DNA from: Candidatus Shapirobacteria bacterium CG09_land_8_20_14_0_10_38_17 | GTDB lineage: Bacteria; Patescibacteriota; Microgenomatia; 0-14-0-10-38-17 | DNA: 22,195 nt | Direction of reading: 5' to 3' | Assembly: GCA_002774085.1 (NCBI GenBank) | Contig: PEZH01000012.1 | Span: 1-22,195, forward strand | Shown: positions 1 to 7,780 of the stretch, piece by piece | How positions within the stretch are numbered: the first letter of the stretch is position 1 | Layout: each line of letters begins with the position of its first letter | Notes under the pieces: generated by a model | The model's input: only the letters and a program-made list of their open reading frames with translations | What the model was told of the DNA's origin: nothing | The model's database searches: none | Made by a program: the position numbers and the translations under genes

Positions 1-4
1 TCAT

Positions 5-28
5 GGGAATGACAAGGTATTATGGAAA
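5..28. repeat. partial copy of the dRS3-like repeat flank
   Basis: GGGAATGACAAGG followed by TATTATGGAAA matches 22150-22173 with one mismatch. The left half of the palindrome is missing or lies outside the window. Confidence 0.65.
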
Positions 29-80
29 TGACAAAGGGAATATTTGTTTTCGTGTATTACTTTTTTAGGCTTTCCCCCGA

Positions 81-104
81 TTAAAGATTACCAATTACCT
101 GTTA
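81..104. repeat. 7-bp tandem array with TAA in every frame at the end of the GT2 gene
   Basis: On the minus strand the gene's own TAA (104-102) is followed by TAAs at 97-95, 90-88 and 83-81, each 7 nt on, within GGTAACA, GGTAATT, GGTAATC. All three frames are closed within 24 nt. Confidence 0.75.
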
Positions 105-1088
105 CCTCTCACTCCTCCTTGAAATTTTCTCAAATACTTCCTTATCTGATAAAATCGCCACTTGTTTCTCAATCTTTCGCTTAACTAAAACTTGGGGCAA
201 CCTTCGGCAAGCGGCAAAAAATACTCTAAAGTATTTGGGATGTTTCAAGAGCCGCCTCATTAGATTAAAGCAATGCTCTTTAAACATTTTTGGGTCATGA
301 AGATTTTTCCAAATAAAGAAAAGCTGATTTCTCTGGGCAATAAAATTAATATAATCGGGAGAGAAGTTTTGTCTGATAACGCTTTCCTCATGACGATGAT
401 CAACTCTGGATTTCGGTTCCCAAAGCACTCGATAGCCCCGTTTCCAAGCACGATAGCAAAGATCGGTTTCTTCAAAATAAAATGGGGAAAATAAAATGTC
501 AATACCCCCTAATTCTTGCCAAATTGACTTCCTAAATGCCGAATGCCCCCCAGAAACCCAAGAAGAATTTTGAGCCTTAGTAGTGTTACGAGAAATCTTC
601 AGGGGTTGAGAAATATCAAAAAAACCTCCTTTAAAAGAAACTATTCCCAATTGCCAATCAGCATTAGCACCAACCGCAAAAACATCGGGCTCGTCAAAAT
701 GAGACAAAATTGCCTCAAAGCATCCCTTCTTAACTACAACATCAGTATTCAATAAGAAAACTACATTGTATTGAGCAGCCTTAACCCCCTTATTAACGCT
801 CCGGGCAAAACCAACATTTTCTTTGTTAAGAATTATTCTAAGGTGGGGTATTGATGGTTTGGTGGGGGTTTGTTTTTGAGAATTTTTAACTTTTAACTTT
901 GGACTTTTAATTGTTAATTGTTTTAGGTATTTCCTTGATCCATCCCTTGACTTGTCATCAACTATAATTATCTCACTCTTTCCCTCAAATTTAGCTAATA
1001 CATTAAATAATAGCGGCAAATTTTTCTGGAGTTGCTTTTCACCATTCCAGTTGGGAATAATAATAGAAATCTCTTTATTTTTTTTCAT
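102..1088 (-). CDS. GT2-family glycosyltransferase (rhamnosyltransferase-like)
   Basis: Predicted cytoplasmic GT-A enzyme that transfers a sugar from a nucleotide-sugar to a growing glycan; donor and acceptor cannot be read from sequence. The 328-residue product starts with the GT2 signature IIPNWNGE (10-17), has the nucleotide-binding VDD at 43-45, the metal-binding NTD at 114-116, and FEETDLCYRAW around 205-215, where the acidic pair is the usual catalytic base. There is no membrane segment. Residues about 57-82, between VDD and the conserved NKENVGF, are a Lys/Pro/Thr/Ser-rich stretch absent from typical relatives; its DNA (843-920) is low-complexity A-rich and looks like an in-frame repeat insertion. 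Last gene of the window's run, 69 nt after the GT4 gene. The TAA stop is the first of four TAAs spaced 7 nt apart. Family assignment is firm; substrate is not. Confidence 0.9.
   Translation of the reverse strand: MKKNKEISIIIPNWNGEKQLQKNLPLLFNVLAKFEGKSEIIIVDDKSRDGSRKYLKQLTIKSPKLKVKNSQKQTPTKPSIPHLRIILNKENVGFARSVNKGVKAAQYNVVFLLNTDVVVKKGCFEAILSHFDEPDVFAVGANADWQLGIVSFKGGFFDISQPLKISRNTTKAQNSSWVSGGHSAFRKSIWQELGGIDILFSPFYFEETDLCYRAWKRGYRVLWEPKSRVDHRHEESVIRQNFSPDYINFIAQRNQLFFIWKNLHDPKMFKEHCFNLMRRLLKHPKYFRVFFAACRRLPQVLVKRKIEKQVAILSDKEVFEKISRRSER
843..920. repeat. low-complexity in-frame insertion in the 102-1088 gene
   Basis: On the minus strand AATTAAAAGTCCAAAGTTAA, then AAGTTAAAAATTCTCAAAAA codes residues about 57-76, and CAAACCCCCACCAAACC those after. 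It resembles the A-rich tract GTTAAAAATTAAAAGTC at the end of the 18705 gene and adds about 20 residues relative to the usual GT2 spacing. Confidence 0.5.
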
Positions 1089-1157
1089 TATCTATTCTTA
1101 AACTGGACAAAAATAATTTTCCTATCCTATAAAGTAATGTTAAAATCTTCAAGAATT

Positions 1158-2237
1158 TTATTGTAAAATTTCATAAACCTTCTTAGAAAAAGAATCAATG
1201 CTAAAATTATTGGATAAATTAACCAGTTCATTATAATGTAGTATATTTTTATTGAGAGAATTAATCACCCTCATCGTCTTTTCAAATAATTCATTTTTTT
1301 CTTTCCAAAGAACAAGGTTTTTATCAATAAAAGAAGAAAAAATTTCTCGCTGTCCACCGGCATTATAAACTAACGGCCAACAACCGGCCGCCATCGCTTC
1401 AATGGTGGTCATACCAAAGTGTTCAACTCGTTCCGGCTCTTTCCTCTCATCAATGCCAAAACCGGCTGCGTGCCAAAAAATTCTGGCCTGAGAATAGGCT
1501 TGTTTCAACTGTCCGAAAGAGGCATTAACCATAAACTCAATAGGGTAGCCTTGAGCCTGGACTTTTAGTTTTTGTAAAAAAGAATTGTCTTCTTCTTTGG
1601 TCAAAGAACCGCCGAAAAGAACGAGCCGCCAATCGGTTAGCCCTCCATCAACCATTTTTTTAAAAACATCAATTAAAACATCTTGTCTTTTAGCCTGCAT
1701 TGTTTCTTCAAAACGGCCAACCGCCAAAATGATGTTTCCTTTTTTACCGGGCCTAAATTGTTCCACATCAACTGGTGGATACAAAACATCACTTTTAATC
1801 TTATATTCTCTGTCAATAATTTTTTTGGTAAAAAAAGAATTGCAAACGACTTTATTTATTAACTTAAACTTTAGTTTATCAAAACGATGGGTTTTTTTAT
1901 TAAGATTATGAAAAGGAACTTGAAAATGAAGAATATTTTTTCGAGACAGCATCACAGGAATACTGCCATCAGAAACCCAAAATAAAAGGTCATATTTTCG
2001 TAAGAAAATAAATCTTTTGAGTAAATTTTTTTCAAGGAATCTCTGCTTGGGTAAAATACTTACTCTTTTAAGACCTAAACCAAACCTATTTTCAGCCTTT
2101 TGGATAATTGATTCATCGTCCCAAATAATATTCACTCCATAATCGTTAGCCAAAAGAACTTTAGCAAAAGTAAAAATATACCGCTCCCCTCCTCCTAAGG
2201 TATCTAAATATGGATCAAAGATAACTGCCTTTTTCAT
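1158..2237 (-). CDS. GT4-family glycosyltransferase
   Basis: Predicted retaining GT-B glycosyltransferase of the cytoplasmic face, 359 residues, normal length for GT4. The N-terminal acceptor domain opens with AVIFDPYLDTLGGGER (4-19), whose Gly-rich loop is typical of GT4 (it resembles ALG11-like mannosyltransferases). The C-terminal donor domain has ILAVGRF (170-176), VLFGG (206-210) and the diagnostic E-x7-E motif at E272/E280 (EHFGMTTIE), followed by AMAAGCWPLVYNAGGQREI, which binds the nucleotide-sugar. The ATG lies 23 nt inside the methyltransferase gene, with no good Shine-Dalgarno of its own, so translation is probably coupled. Mannose is a guess from overall resemblance; the family call is secure. 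Confidence 0.9.
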   Translation of the reverse strand: MKKAVIFDPYLDTLGGGERYIFTFAKVLLANDYGVNIIWDDESIIQKAENRFGLGLKRVSILPKQRFLEKNLLKRFIFLRKYDLLFWVSDGSIPVMLSRKNILHFQVPFHNLNKKTHRFDKLKFKLINKVVCNSFFTKKIIDREYKIKSDVLYPPVDVEQFRPGKKGNIILAVGRFEETMQAKRQDVLIDVFKKMVDGGLTDWRLVLFGGSLTKEEDNSFLQKLKVQAQGYPIEFMVNASFGQLKQAYSQARIFWHAAGFGIDERKEPERVEHFGMTTIEAMAAGCWPLVYNAGGQREIFSSFIDKNLVLWKEKNELFEKTMRVINSLNKNILHYNELVNLSNNFSIDSFSKKVYEILQ

Positions 2238-2907
2238 AAATTACAAAAACTCTATTAGTCCACCTCTTCGGCTTTTCTGATTTAATAAATGGAAAATAAA
2301 AAACATTGAGAAGGAAGCTTACTAATTTTTGTAAGTAAAAAAAGGCTTTATTAATCAGGGAATTCTCAAATTGTTTAATTTGTGCCCTAAATAAAAAATT
2401 ATTTAATCTAAAATCTCCTGAAAAAAGGAAAAAAGCCTCATCAGAAAAATATCCCTTTAATTCCTCCTTTGTCGGCAAGCCATTTTTAATATGTTCTCTT
2501 AAATAGTCCGAGTTACTACCCCTATTCTCTAAATAAGCAAGTAATTTTTTTTCGGCTTTACTATGAACATCGCTACCTAAAGGGGTAGAAACAATAACTT
2601 TCTTACGCGCTACTCTTAACAACTCATTGACAAACTTCTGTCTATCTTTTTTAGGAATATGTTCTAAAACATCAATATTGGTAACAATATCAAATTGGCT
2701 ATTGGTAAAAGGTAAGTTCCTCCCATCGGCGATGACATCACCGGCATTAAGATTGGTCACGGTCACTTTGTTTTCTATAAAACGGCCTAAGCCCTCCACT
2801 CCTCCGCCCACATCCAAAATTCTATCTTCGGAATTCTTAATAAAAGAACTGACCATTTTATGGCGCTCAAAAACATCAAAAGGAAGAAAAAGATTATTAT
2901 TTTTCAT
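2215..2907 (-). CDS. class I SAM-dependent methyltransferase
   Basis: Predicted S-adenosylmethionine-dependent methyltransferase, probably modifying a sugar or lipid-linked intermediate made by its neighbours. From the chosen ATG (2907) the product is 230 residues. Motif I is ILDVGGGVEG (30-39), the acidic and adenine-binding region is ADGRNLPF (60-67), and motif II/III is FDIVTNIDVLEHIP (72-85), as in Methyltransf_11. A longer reading from 2997 is possible, but its extra 30 residues overlap the upstream gene deeply and look like a frame shadow; ATG 2907 has AAAGG just upstream and overlaps the preceding gene by only 11 nt. The C-terminal 80 residues contain a hydrophobic patch (LVSFLLNVFYF) that may touch the membrane. 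It sits between a GT2 and a GT4, so glycan O-methylation or terminal capping is a reasonable inference. Confidence 0.85.
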   Translation of the reverse strand: MKNNNLFLPFDVFERHKMVSSFIKNSEDRILDVGGGVEGLGRFIENKVTVTNLNAGDVIADGRNLPFTNSQFDIVTNIDVLEHIPKKDRQKFVNELLRVARKKVIVSTPLGSDVHSKAEKKLLAYLENRGSNSDYLREHIKNGLPTKEELKGYFSDEAFFLFSGDFRLNNFLFRAQIKQFENSLINKAFFYLQKLVSFLLNVFYFPFIKSEKPKRWTNRVFVIYEKGSYL

Positions 2908-3664
2908 TTTGCCTTTGATATTCCCAAAGCCGAGCCATTGTAATAAAAACAGAATAAGTTTGATAAATAACCTGAATTGCCCCCGGAACCCCATCAAGAA
3001 ATCCTCTCATTTTAATGCCCCGCCGGTAAAATTCCCCCAACATTTTTCTAACCATTATCAAAAGGTTGCTTCTTACTCCCGCCTGTTTTAAAAGTTCCGC
3101 TTCTCTTTGGGAATAACGAATAGTACGCTCCATCATCTGTTCAATACTATCAATGGCAAAATGATTAAAGGGCTCCTCTAAATTAATAATTTCTCCTTTA
3201 ACTTTAGGAAAGCTGTGAATTTTCTTGGGCCAATCAATAAAACTACTTTTACGAATTAAACGCACCTGATAGTCAGGCCACCAACCGCCGTGTTTTAGCC
3301 AAACACCAAAATTATAATTTGCTCTCGGTACAGCAAATGCCCCAATACTACTATCAGCACTTTTTATCTTTCCTTTAATTTCTAAAGCTAATTTAGGAGT
3401 AATCCGCTCGTCGGCATCTAAAATAAATACCCAATCACCATGACATTTTTCAATTCCGAATTTTCTTGCCGGCTCTACATAACCCACCTTAGGGTAGGAA
3501 TAAATCTTGTCTGCATATTTTTGACCAATCTTAGCCGTTCTATCAGTTGACTCCATATCTACCAAAACAATTTCATCAGCTAACAAGCGCGCCGAAATTA
3601 AACAATCAACAATCTTTTTCTCCTCATTGCGAGCAATGATATTAACAGAAATTTTGGGCTTCAT
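2897..3664 (-). CDS. GT2 glycosyltransferase, WaaE/KdtX-like
   Basis: Predicted inverting GT2 enzyme of the group containing the LPS-core beta-glucosyltransferase WaaE. From ATG 3664 it is 255 residues: ISVNIIARNEE (5-15), DEIVLVDMESTDRT (30-43), and the metal-binding ILDADERI (81-88), then WWPDYQVRLIRK, the acceptor-side motif usual in this group. The basic C-terminal third with an aromatic/hydrophobic run (IQVIYQTYSVFITM) probably binds the membrane surface. ATG 3664 gives a classic ATGA overlap with the preceding TGA stop. An alternative ATG at 3682 adds six residues and has AGAAGG only 3 nt upstream; the conserved domain does not need it. It is the second gene of an overlapping four-gene set (5124-1158). 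The donor sugar is unknown. Confidence 0.88.
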   Translation of the reverse strand: MKPKISVNIIARNEEKKIVDCLISARLLADEIVLVDMESTDRTAKIGQKYADKIYSYPKVGYVEPARKFGIEKCHGDWVFILDADERITPKLALEIKGKIKSADSSIGAFAVPRANYNFGVWLKHGGWWPDYQVRLIRKSSFIDWPKKIHSFPKVKGEIINLEEPFNHFAIDSIEQMMERTIRYSQREAELLKQAGVRSNLLIMVRKMLGEFYRRGIKMRGFLDGVPGAIQVIYQTYSVFITMARLWEYQRQNEK

Positions 3665-5124
3665 TTCTTTATCAATAACCATTGGCCTTCTTTTTTAATT
3701 ATTTTATCTTTTAAATTCAGTTGCCGGTAATCAACTGTACTTATCATAGCACAGCTGCCGTTTTCAAAAGACGAAAAACTATTGAAAAATTCATCAACAT
3801 TATAAAAAAAATCAACTTTATTTTGATAATAAAAAACTATTGACGGAGCGCCACCATACGAGAAACTGGAACTTAACCTTAAGTTTGATGGCAAAATATC
3901 ATAAGCACGACGCTCATTTTCATCCACTAAAAAGGGAAGCGGCGGCGGACATTTTTGAGAAGCCTCAATCGCCAATTCATTCTTAGGCGCCCCTTGCCTG
4001 CTTTTTGCCAATCCTGCGCTCTTTAAGCCTTTCCCAAAACCAGCCGCTAAAACTATTAAAAAAGTCAAAGCGAAAAAAAATCTCCTCTTGGTTACTTTTT
4101 CCCAAAATAATCCCCAAAGAATGGCCAAAACCGGGTAAAGAGGTAAAATATACCAAAATAATTTAGTTTTAGAAAAAGTAAAAACAGCCAGAGTTAAAAT
4201 CCCCCAAACAGACAAGAATAAAAAGCTTTTCCTTATCTTTCTTTCTCTTAGTGATTCCAAAAAAAGAAGAATTCCTCCTATTAATAAAAGAATTGACCAC
4301 CAGTCAAATTCTTCCCATAAAAACTTTAGGTAATGCAATTTCCCTCCAAAATGATATTCTATCGGCTGATAAGCTCGGCGTAAAACCTGCTCCAAAAAAT
4401 AAACTTGCCAAAAATCACCGCCAAATTTTATGGTCATATAAATATGCCAAGGAGCAACAAATAAAATAACTAATCCCTCTATTGTCAGCCAATGGCAAAT
4501 ATTTTCTTTAGAAAGCAAGTCGCGGCGACAAAAAGTAAGATAAGTCCCCCAGATTAACAAAGGCAAAAATCCCATTATCCCCTTAGACAAAACACCAGCG
4601 GATATAAAAAAAGCAATTTTTAACCAATCATACCAATTAACTACTTTAGTTTTATCTATCTTCCTCTCCAAGATAAGAAAAAAATAAAGAGAAGCAGTGG
4701 TGAAAAAAAGTAAAGCAATATCAGTGTTTAACATCCTTGAACGACTTAAAAAGAGAGGGGCAAAAAAGAAAAAGGTCAAAGAAAAAAGAGCCGTCTTTTT
4801 ATTAAAAATAAGATTGGCAATTTTAAAAACGTAAATCAAGGTTAAAAATCCAAAAAGGGGCATAAAAAAACGAGCCGCAAACTCGTTTAATCCAAACAAA
4901 GAAAAAGAGAAAGAAACTAAAAGAGGAACCAAAAATGGCTTTTCAAACCAAGTTTCTTGATTCCAAGATAAAATAAGGGAAGGAAATTTTATTTCTCTCC
5001 CAATTTCTCCATATATCCCTTCATCCCAATCATAAAGCCAATCACGACCAAGATGAAAATAGGAAACGAAAAGAAAGGCAATTAAAATAATAAATAGAAA
5101 ATAGTTATTTTTTATCCACTTCAT
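3661..5124 (-). CDS. GT-C membrane glycosyltransferase, PMT/ArnT-like
   Basis: Predicted polytopic transferase that takes a sugar from a polyprenyl-phosphate donor on the outer face of the membrane. The 487-residue product begins with a signal-anchor-like helix (8-21), followed by WDEGIYGEIGREI (33-45), whose Asp-Glu pair is the catalytic/metal site of the PMT/ArnT fold, and WFEKPFLVPL (59-68), equivalent to the F-E/K-P-P-L element of ArnT. LSRSRMLNTDIALLFF matches the next conserved ArnT loop. About ten further hydrophobic segments follow, then a soluble C-terminal domain of roughly 100 residues. It heads the overlapping set 5124-1158; the ATG overlaps a TAA (TAATG) and has no clear Shine-Dalgarno. 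A Lys/Ala/Gly-rich patch (GKGLKSAGLAKSRQGAPK) joins membrane and soluble parts. Target (lipid, glycan or protein) unknown. Confidence 0.88.
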   Translation of the reverse strand: MKWIKNNYFLFIILIAFLFVSYFHLGRDWLYDWDEGIYGEIGREIKFPSLILSWNQETWFEKPFLVPLLVSFSFSLFGLNEFAARFFMPLFGFLTLIYVFKIANLIFNKKTALFSLTFFFFAPLFLSRSRMLNTDIALLFFTTASLYFFLILERKIDKTKVVNWYDWLKIAFFISAGVLSKGIMGFLPLLIWGTYLTFCRRDLLSKENICHWLTIEGLVILFVAPWHIYMTIKFGGDFWQVYFLEQVLRRAYQPIEYHFGGKLHYLKFLWEEFDWWSILLLIGGILLFLESLRERKIRKSFLFLSVWGILTLAVFTFSKTKLFWYILPLYPVLAILWGLFWEKVTKRRFFFALTFLIVLAAGFGKGLKSAGLAKSRQGAPKNELAIEASQKCPPPLPFLVDENERRAYDILPSNLRLSSSFSYGGAPSIVFYYQNKVDFFYNVDEFFNSFSSFENGSCAMISTVDYRQLNLKDKIIKKEGQWLLIKK

Positions 5125-5133
5125 TAGAGCATA

Positions 5134-5154
5134 TTAGATATTAGATATTAGATA
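5134..5154. repeat. 3 x 7-bp tandem repeat (TATCTAA on minus strand)
   Basis: Three exact copies of TTAGATA on the plus strand (TATCTAA on minus) immediately precede the ATG of the ArnT-like gene. Because the period is 7, the three TAAs fall in all three minus-strand frames. A fourth TAA overlaps the start codon (TAATG, 5126-5122). Confidence 0.9.
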
Positions 5155-5233
5155 CAATGGAAAATTCCTCACCCATAATTATAGTTTCCCCATCAACCCC
5201 CATACTTCCAATTCTTAAGCTAAACTTCAAACC

Positions 5234-5272
5234 CTTCTTACTAAAAGACATACGGTACCGTATGTCAAGAAG
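5234..5272 (-). promoter_or_regulatory. 20-bp perfect palindrome with possible promoter or operator
   Basis: GACATACGGTACCGTATGTC (5247-5266) is its own reverse complement. CTTCTT (5234-5239) and AAGAAG (5267-5272) form an outer arm with a 7-nt bulge. On the minus strand the palindrome overlaps a perfect TTGACA (5268-5263), which is 17 nt from a weak TTTAGT (5245-5240), so a regulator-controlled promoter for the genes at 5124-1158 is possible. It is also followed by TTTT, so a weak terminator for the gene ending at 5341 cannot be excluded. Confidence 0.4.
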
Positions 5273-5340
5273 AGTTATGACTCATGTTGTCATTTTGGAC
5301 TCCATTTTTACCAGAATTTCCCGTAGTAACGAAAGAAACT

Positions 5341-6264
5341 TCACTCTATTGTATTAGTGTCTTTATATCCAAATCGCCTCAAAAAAAAATCTTTAATCGC
5401 TTCCTTTTTTACTCTATTACTGCCCACTAACCCTTTTAATGCTTCTCTAAGCAAGAAAAGTTTCATTTTTAAAGAGGCATATTTTTGGCCAAAAAGCAAA
5501 CGGTTTCTGGTAATATAGTACTCTTGGAGTTTTGAACCGGAACTACTGGAACCGGCATTTTTATGATAAATAATCGCTTGGGGATTAAATAAAATCTCAA
5601 AACCTAATTTTGTCGCCCGCTGGCAAAAATCCAGATCTTCTAAATATAAAAAATAACGCTCATCTAATAAACCTATTTTTTCAAAAACTTCTTTTTTAAC
5701 CATCATTGCACATCCACTAACAAAACTCACCCGCTTCATTATATTGAATTGGCCCTTGTCAACTTTGTCAACACCAAGATGCTGACCCAAAACATTATCC
5801 CAATCTATTTTTCCTCCAGCGGACCAGATTACTTTTCCCAAATCACCTTTTTTATACCTATCTTTATGGAACTCAAAACCAGGAGCATAGTAAATCTTGG
5901 GAGCAACAATTCCTATATTTCCCCCCTTAGAAAAAGCTTTCCATAATTCCAAAATACAATTATTTTTTATTTCCGTATCATTATTTAACAGAAAAATATA
6001 ATCGGCTTTATTTTTTAGTGCGTATTTAATGCCCTCATTATTGCCGCCGGTAAAACCCAGATTCTCTTTATTCTTGATTAAGGTAAATCCGTTAACTCGT
6101 GAATTCGTTAATAGATTAATATTTTCATTCGTTGAACCATTATCGATAACGACAATATCCAAACTTATTTTATTCTCCAATCGAGATTTCAGAACCGACT
6201 GGAGGCAATCAATCGTCAACTGTGCCTGATTCCAATTTAAAATAATAACGGCGATTTTATCCAT
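5341..6264 (-). CDS. GT2-family glycosyltransferase (RfbF/rhamnosyltransferase-like)
   Basis: Predicted cytoplasmic glycosyltransferase of the dTDP-rhamnosyltransferase-like GT2 group, 307 residues. Motifs in order: VIILNWNQ (6-13), VVIDNGST (38-45), NKENLGFTGGNNEG (65-78), the metal-binding LLNNDTEI (92-99), SGCAMMVKKEVFEKIGLLDE (183-202), and YLEDLDFCQRA (207-217) with the catalytic acidic pair. No transmembrane segment. The ATG has a good Shine-Dalgarno (AGAGG, 5 nt upstream) and overlaps the preceding gene by 8 nt; it closes the set 9389-5341. The loop at residues 51-60 is coded by a TTAACGAATT-type repeat sequence (about 6091-6114) resembling the intergenic tandem at 11174-11192. Rhamnose is only suggested by similarity. 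Confidence 0.9.
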   Translation of the reverse strand: MDKIAVIILNWNQAQLTIDCLQSVLKSRLENKISLDIVVIDNGSTNENINLLTNSRVNGFTLIKNKENLGFTGGNNEGIKYALKNKADYIFLLNNDTEIKNNCILELWKAFSKGGNIGIVAPKIYYAPGFEFHKDRYKKGDLGKVIWSAGGKIDWDNVLGQHLGVDKVDKGQFNIMKRVSFVSGCAMMVKKEVFEKIGLLDERYFLYLEDLDFCQRATKLGFEILFNPQAIIYHKNAGSSSSGSKLQEYYITRNRLLFGQKYASLKMKLFLLREALKGLVGSNRVKKEAIKDFFLRRFGYKDTNTIE

Positions 6265-7780
6265 TTTTCCTCTTGCCTATTTTATAAATTTTTACTCCGT
6301 CGGTACCATCCAAAACTTTAAGTAAAACCTTTGGCTGAAAACTATAAACCTCCCAGGTGTCAGTATTATTAACAATACCATCCCAGCCATATTTTTTATC
6401 AATAACATAAAGAATATCGGCATCAGGATAATGTTCCAACCCCAAGATATTTAGATCTGTTAGGTTAACAAAATAACGAAAACAAGTGGCGCGTCGATCT
6501 AAATCTGCTAAATTAGCAATATTTATTTTTACCCCGGTTTGCTCCTCTCTTTTGGCTTCCTTAATTATTAAAGAAGCGTTCTCTCGACAATAACCTAAAG
6601 AAACAGGTTGAGTAATAAAATTTTTCTTAATAGCATTTCGAAAAATAAAAAAAACAAGTATGCCTCCTAAAACAGCACTTAAAATCAAGGTAATCCGTTT
6701 TTTACTTAATTGAGAAAATACTAATCCCAAAAAAATAAATATAAAAGGAGATAACGGTAATAAAAATCTCTTTTCAACTCCCCCTTGCCGACTAAAAATA
6801 CTACTACTGAGTAGACCCCAAAAAAGAAGGAAAATTATTATTCCGCCTCGTTTTTTAGCTTTTTTATCCAACAGAAATAACATAGTTCCGCTACCGACTA
6901 ACATAATTAAAATTAATTTTAAGACAGACTTTTTAACGCCAATAAAATCAACGATTATTCCGTTAACCACCGCCACTAAATTATTTAAGCTAAAACCAAA
7001 ACTCTCATTAGAATAATCTGACAAATGAAACAGGTTAAAAAATATTGAGCGGCTATTCAAAAAATTATGTCTTAAGTCAAAAACAATCATGGGAAAAATT
7101 CCTAAAATAAAACCAAAGCTGTAAACCACAAGCGACATTACAGGTTTTTTCTTGCGACCCAAAAATAAAACAAAAATTATTGCAAAAAGAGTAAGAAAAT
7201 AGGTATAAAAATGAAGCTGGGTTAGCACCCCACAAAGAAAGCCAGAAGCAAAAGACCAATTCTTACTTCCGTCTTTTTTAAAATTCAGAAGGCTCATAAA
7301 TAACAACAGGGCAAAAAAGGGAATAAAGTTAGTATTCCAAATAAACCGCGAGTATTCTATCACTGCCGGAGAAATCGCATATAAAAAAGAAGCCACTAAG
7401 GAAGCTCTCTTATCTTTGGTAAGCCTTTCAACTATTAGATAAAGTAAAAATATAGACAGTATCCCTAAAAAAGCAGTAAACATAATTGGACCTACCGGAT
7501 CAAATTTAGCTAACCAAAGGAAAGGGATCAATAAATAATAATAAATAGGCCCAAAATAGGTAGTACTATAACCAGTTCTTCCTGTAGAAATTGACGTAGA
7601 AGGACCGAGTAGAGTTATTTTTTTCTCCTGAATAATTTGTCTGATTTTATCTGTATCCCGAGCTTGATCATAGGCAAAATTCGCTATTGTTGACACCTTG
7701 TAAAACCGTAAAAACCCCCAAAAAAATATAATCAAAAATAGAAAAAAGATGTGCCAACGCCCCTCGAAGAATCTATCCAT
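6257..7780 (-). CDS. GT-C membrane glycosyltransferase, PMT_2-like
   Basis: Predicted polytopic polyprenyl-phosphate-sugar-dependent glycosyltransferase of 507 residues. After a first helix (11-26) comes FAYDQARDTDKI (35-46), where the Asp residues fill the place of the catalytic Asp-Glu of PMT/ArnT proteins, then LLGPSTSI (57-64) and TTYFGPIYYYLLIPFLW in the first large extracellular loop. Some ten more membrane segments follow, and a C-terminal soluble domain of about 100 residues. The same blocks recur in the protein at 18705-20198 (DDQGRD, IGPMASI, YLGPIYYW, FNPVGP), so the two are paralogues. It overlaps the neighbouring genes by 8 nt on both sides; no strong Shine-Dalgarno, so coupled translation is likely. 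Acceptor unknown. Confidence 0.85.
   Translation of the reverse strand: MDRFFEGRWHIFFLFLIIFFWGFLRFYKVSTIANFAYDQARDTDKIRQIIQEKKITLLGPSTSISTGRTGYSTTYFGPIYYYLLIPFLWLAKFDPVGPIMFTAFLGILSIFLLYLIVERLTKDKRASLVASFLYAISPAVIEYSRFIWNTNFIPFFALLLFMSLLNFKKDGSKNWSFASGFLCGVLTQLHFYTYFLTLFAIIFVLFLGRKKKPVMSLVVYSFGFILGIFPMIVFDLRHNFLNSRSIFFNLFHLSDYSNESFGFSLNNLVAVVNGIIVDFIGVKKSVLKLILIMLVGSGTMLFLLDKKAKKRGGIIIFLLFWGLLSSSIFSRQGGVEKRFLLPLSPFIFIFLGLVFSQLSKKRITLILSAVLGGILVFFIFRNAIKKNFITQPVSLGYCRENASLIIKEAKREEQTGVKINIANLADLDRRATCFRYFVNLTDLNILGLEHYPDADILYVIDKKYGWDGIVNNTDTWEVYSFQPKVLLKVLDGTDGVKIYKIGKRKNG

Larger units (their letters stand above)
5125..5340. other. intergenic region with palindrome and tandem repeat
   Basis: This 216-nt gap has no credible gene. 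Three things stand out: a perfect 20-bp palindrome (5247-5266), a 3 x 7-bp tandem repeat (5134-5154), and a TATAAT on the minus strand at 5183-5178 without a good -35. It probably carries the promoter of the 5124-1158 set and may also terminate the 9389-5341 set. It lacks the GTCATTC-type repeats seen in the other large gaps. Confidence 0.6.

Noticed and set aside
273..494. Plus-strand frames overlapping the minus-strand genes throughout the window
   Set aside because: They are mirror frames of well-supported minus-strand genes, without domains or ribosome sites.
2908..2997. Longer start for the methyltransferase at 2997
   Set aside because: The extra residues come from sequence already coding the conserved C-terminus of the GT2 in another frame, and the ATG at 2907 has AAAGG upstream.
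5157..5357. 66-codon plus-strand frame in the 5125-5340 gap
   Set aside because: No ribosome site or recognisable domain, opposite to all genes, runs into the end of the 5341 gene, and covers the palindrome.
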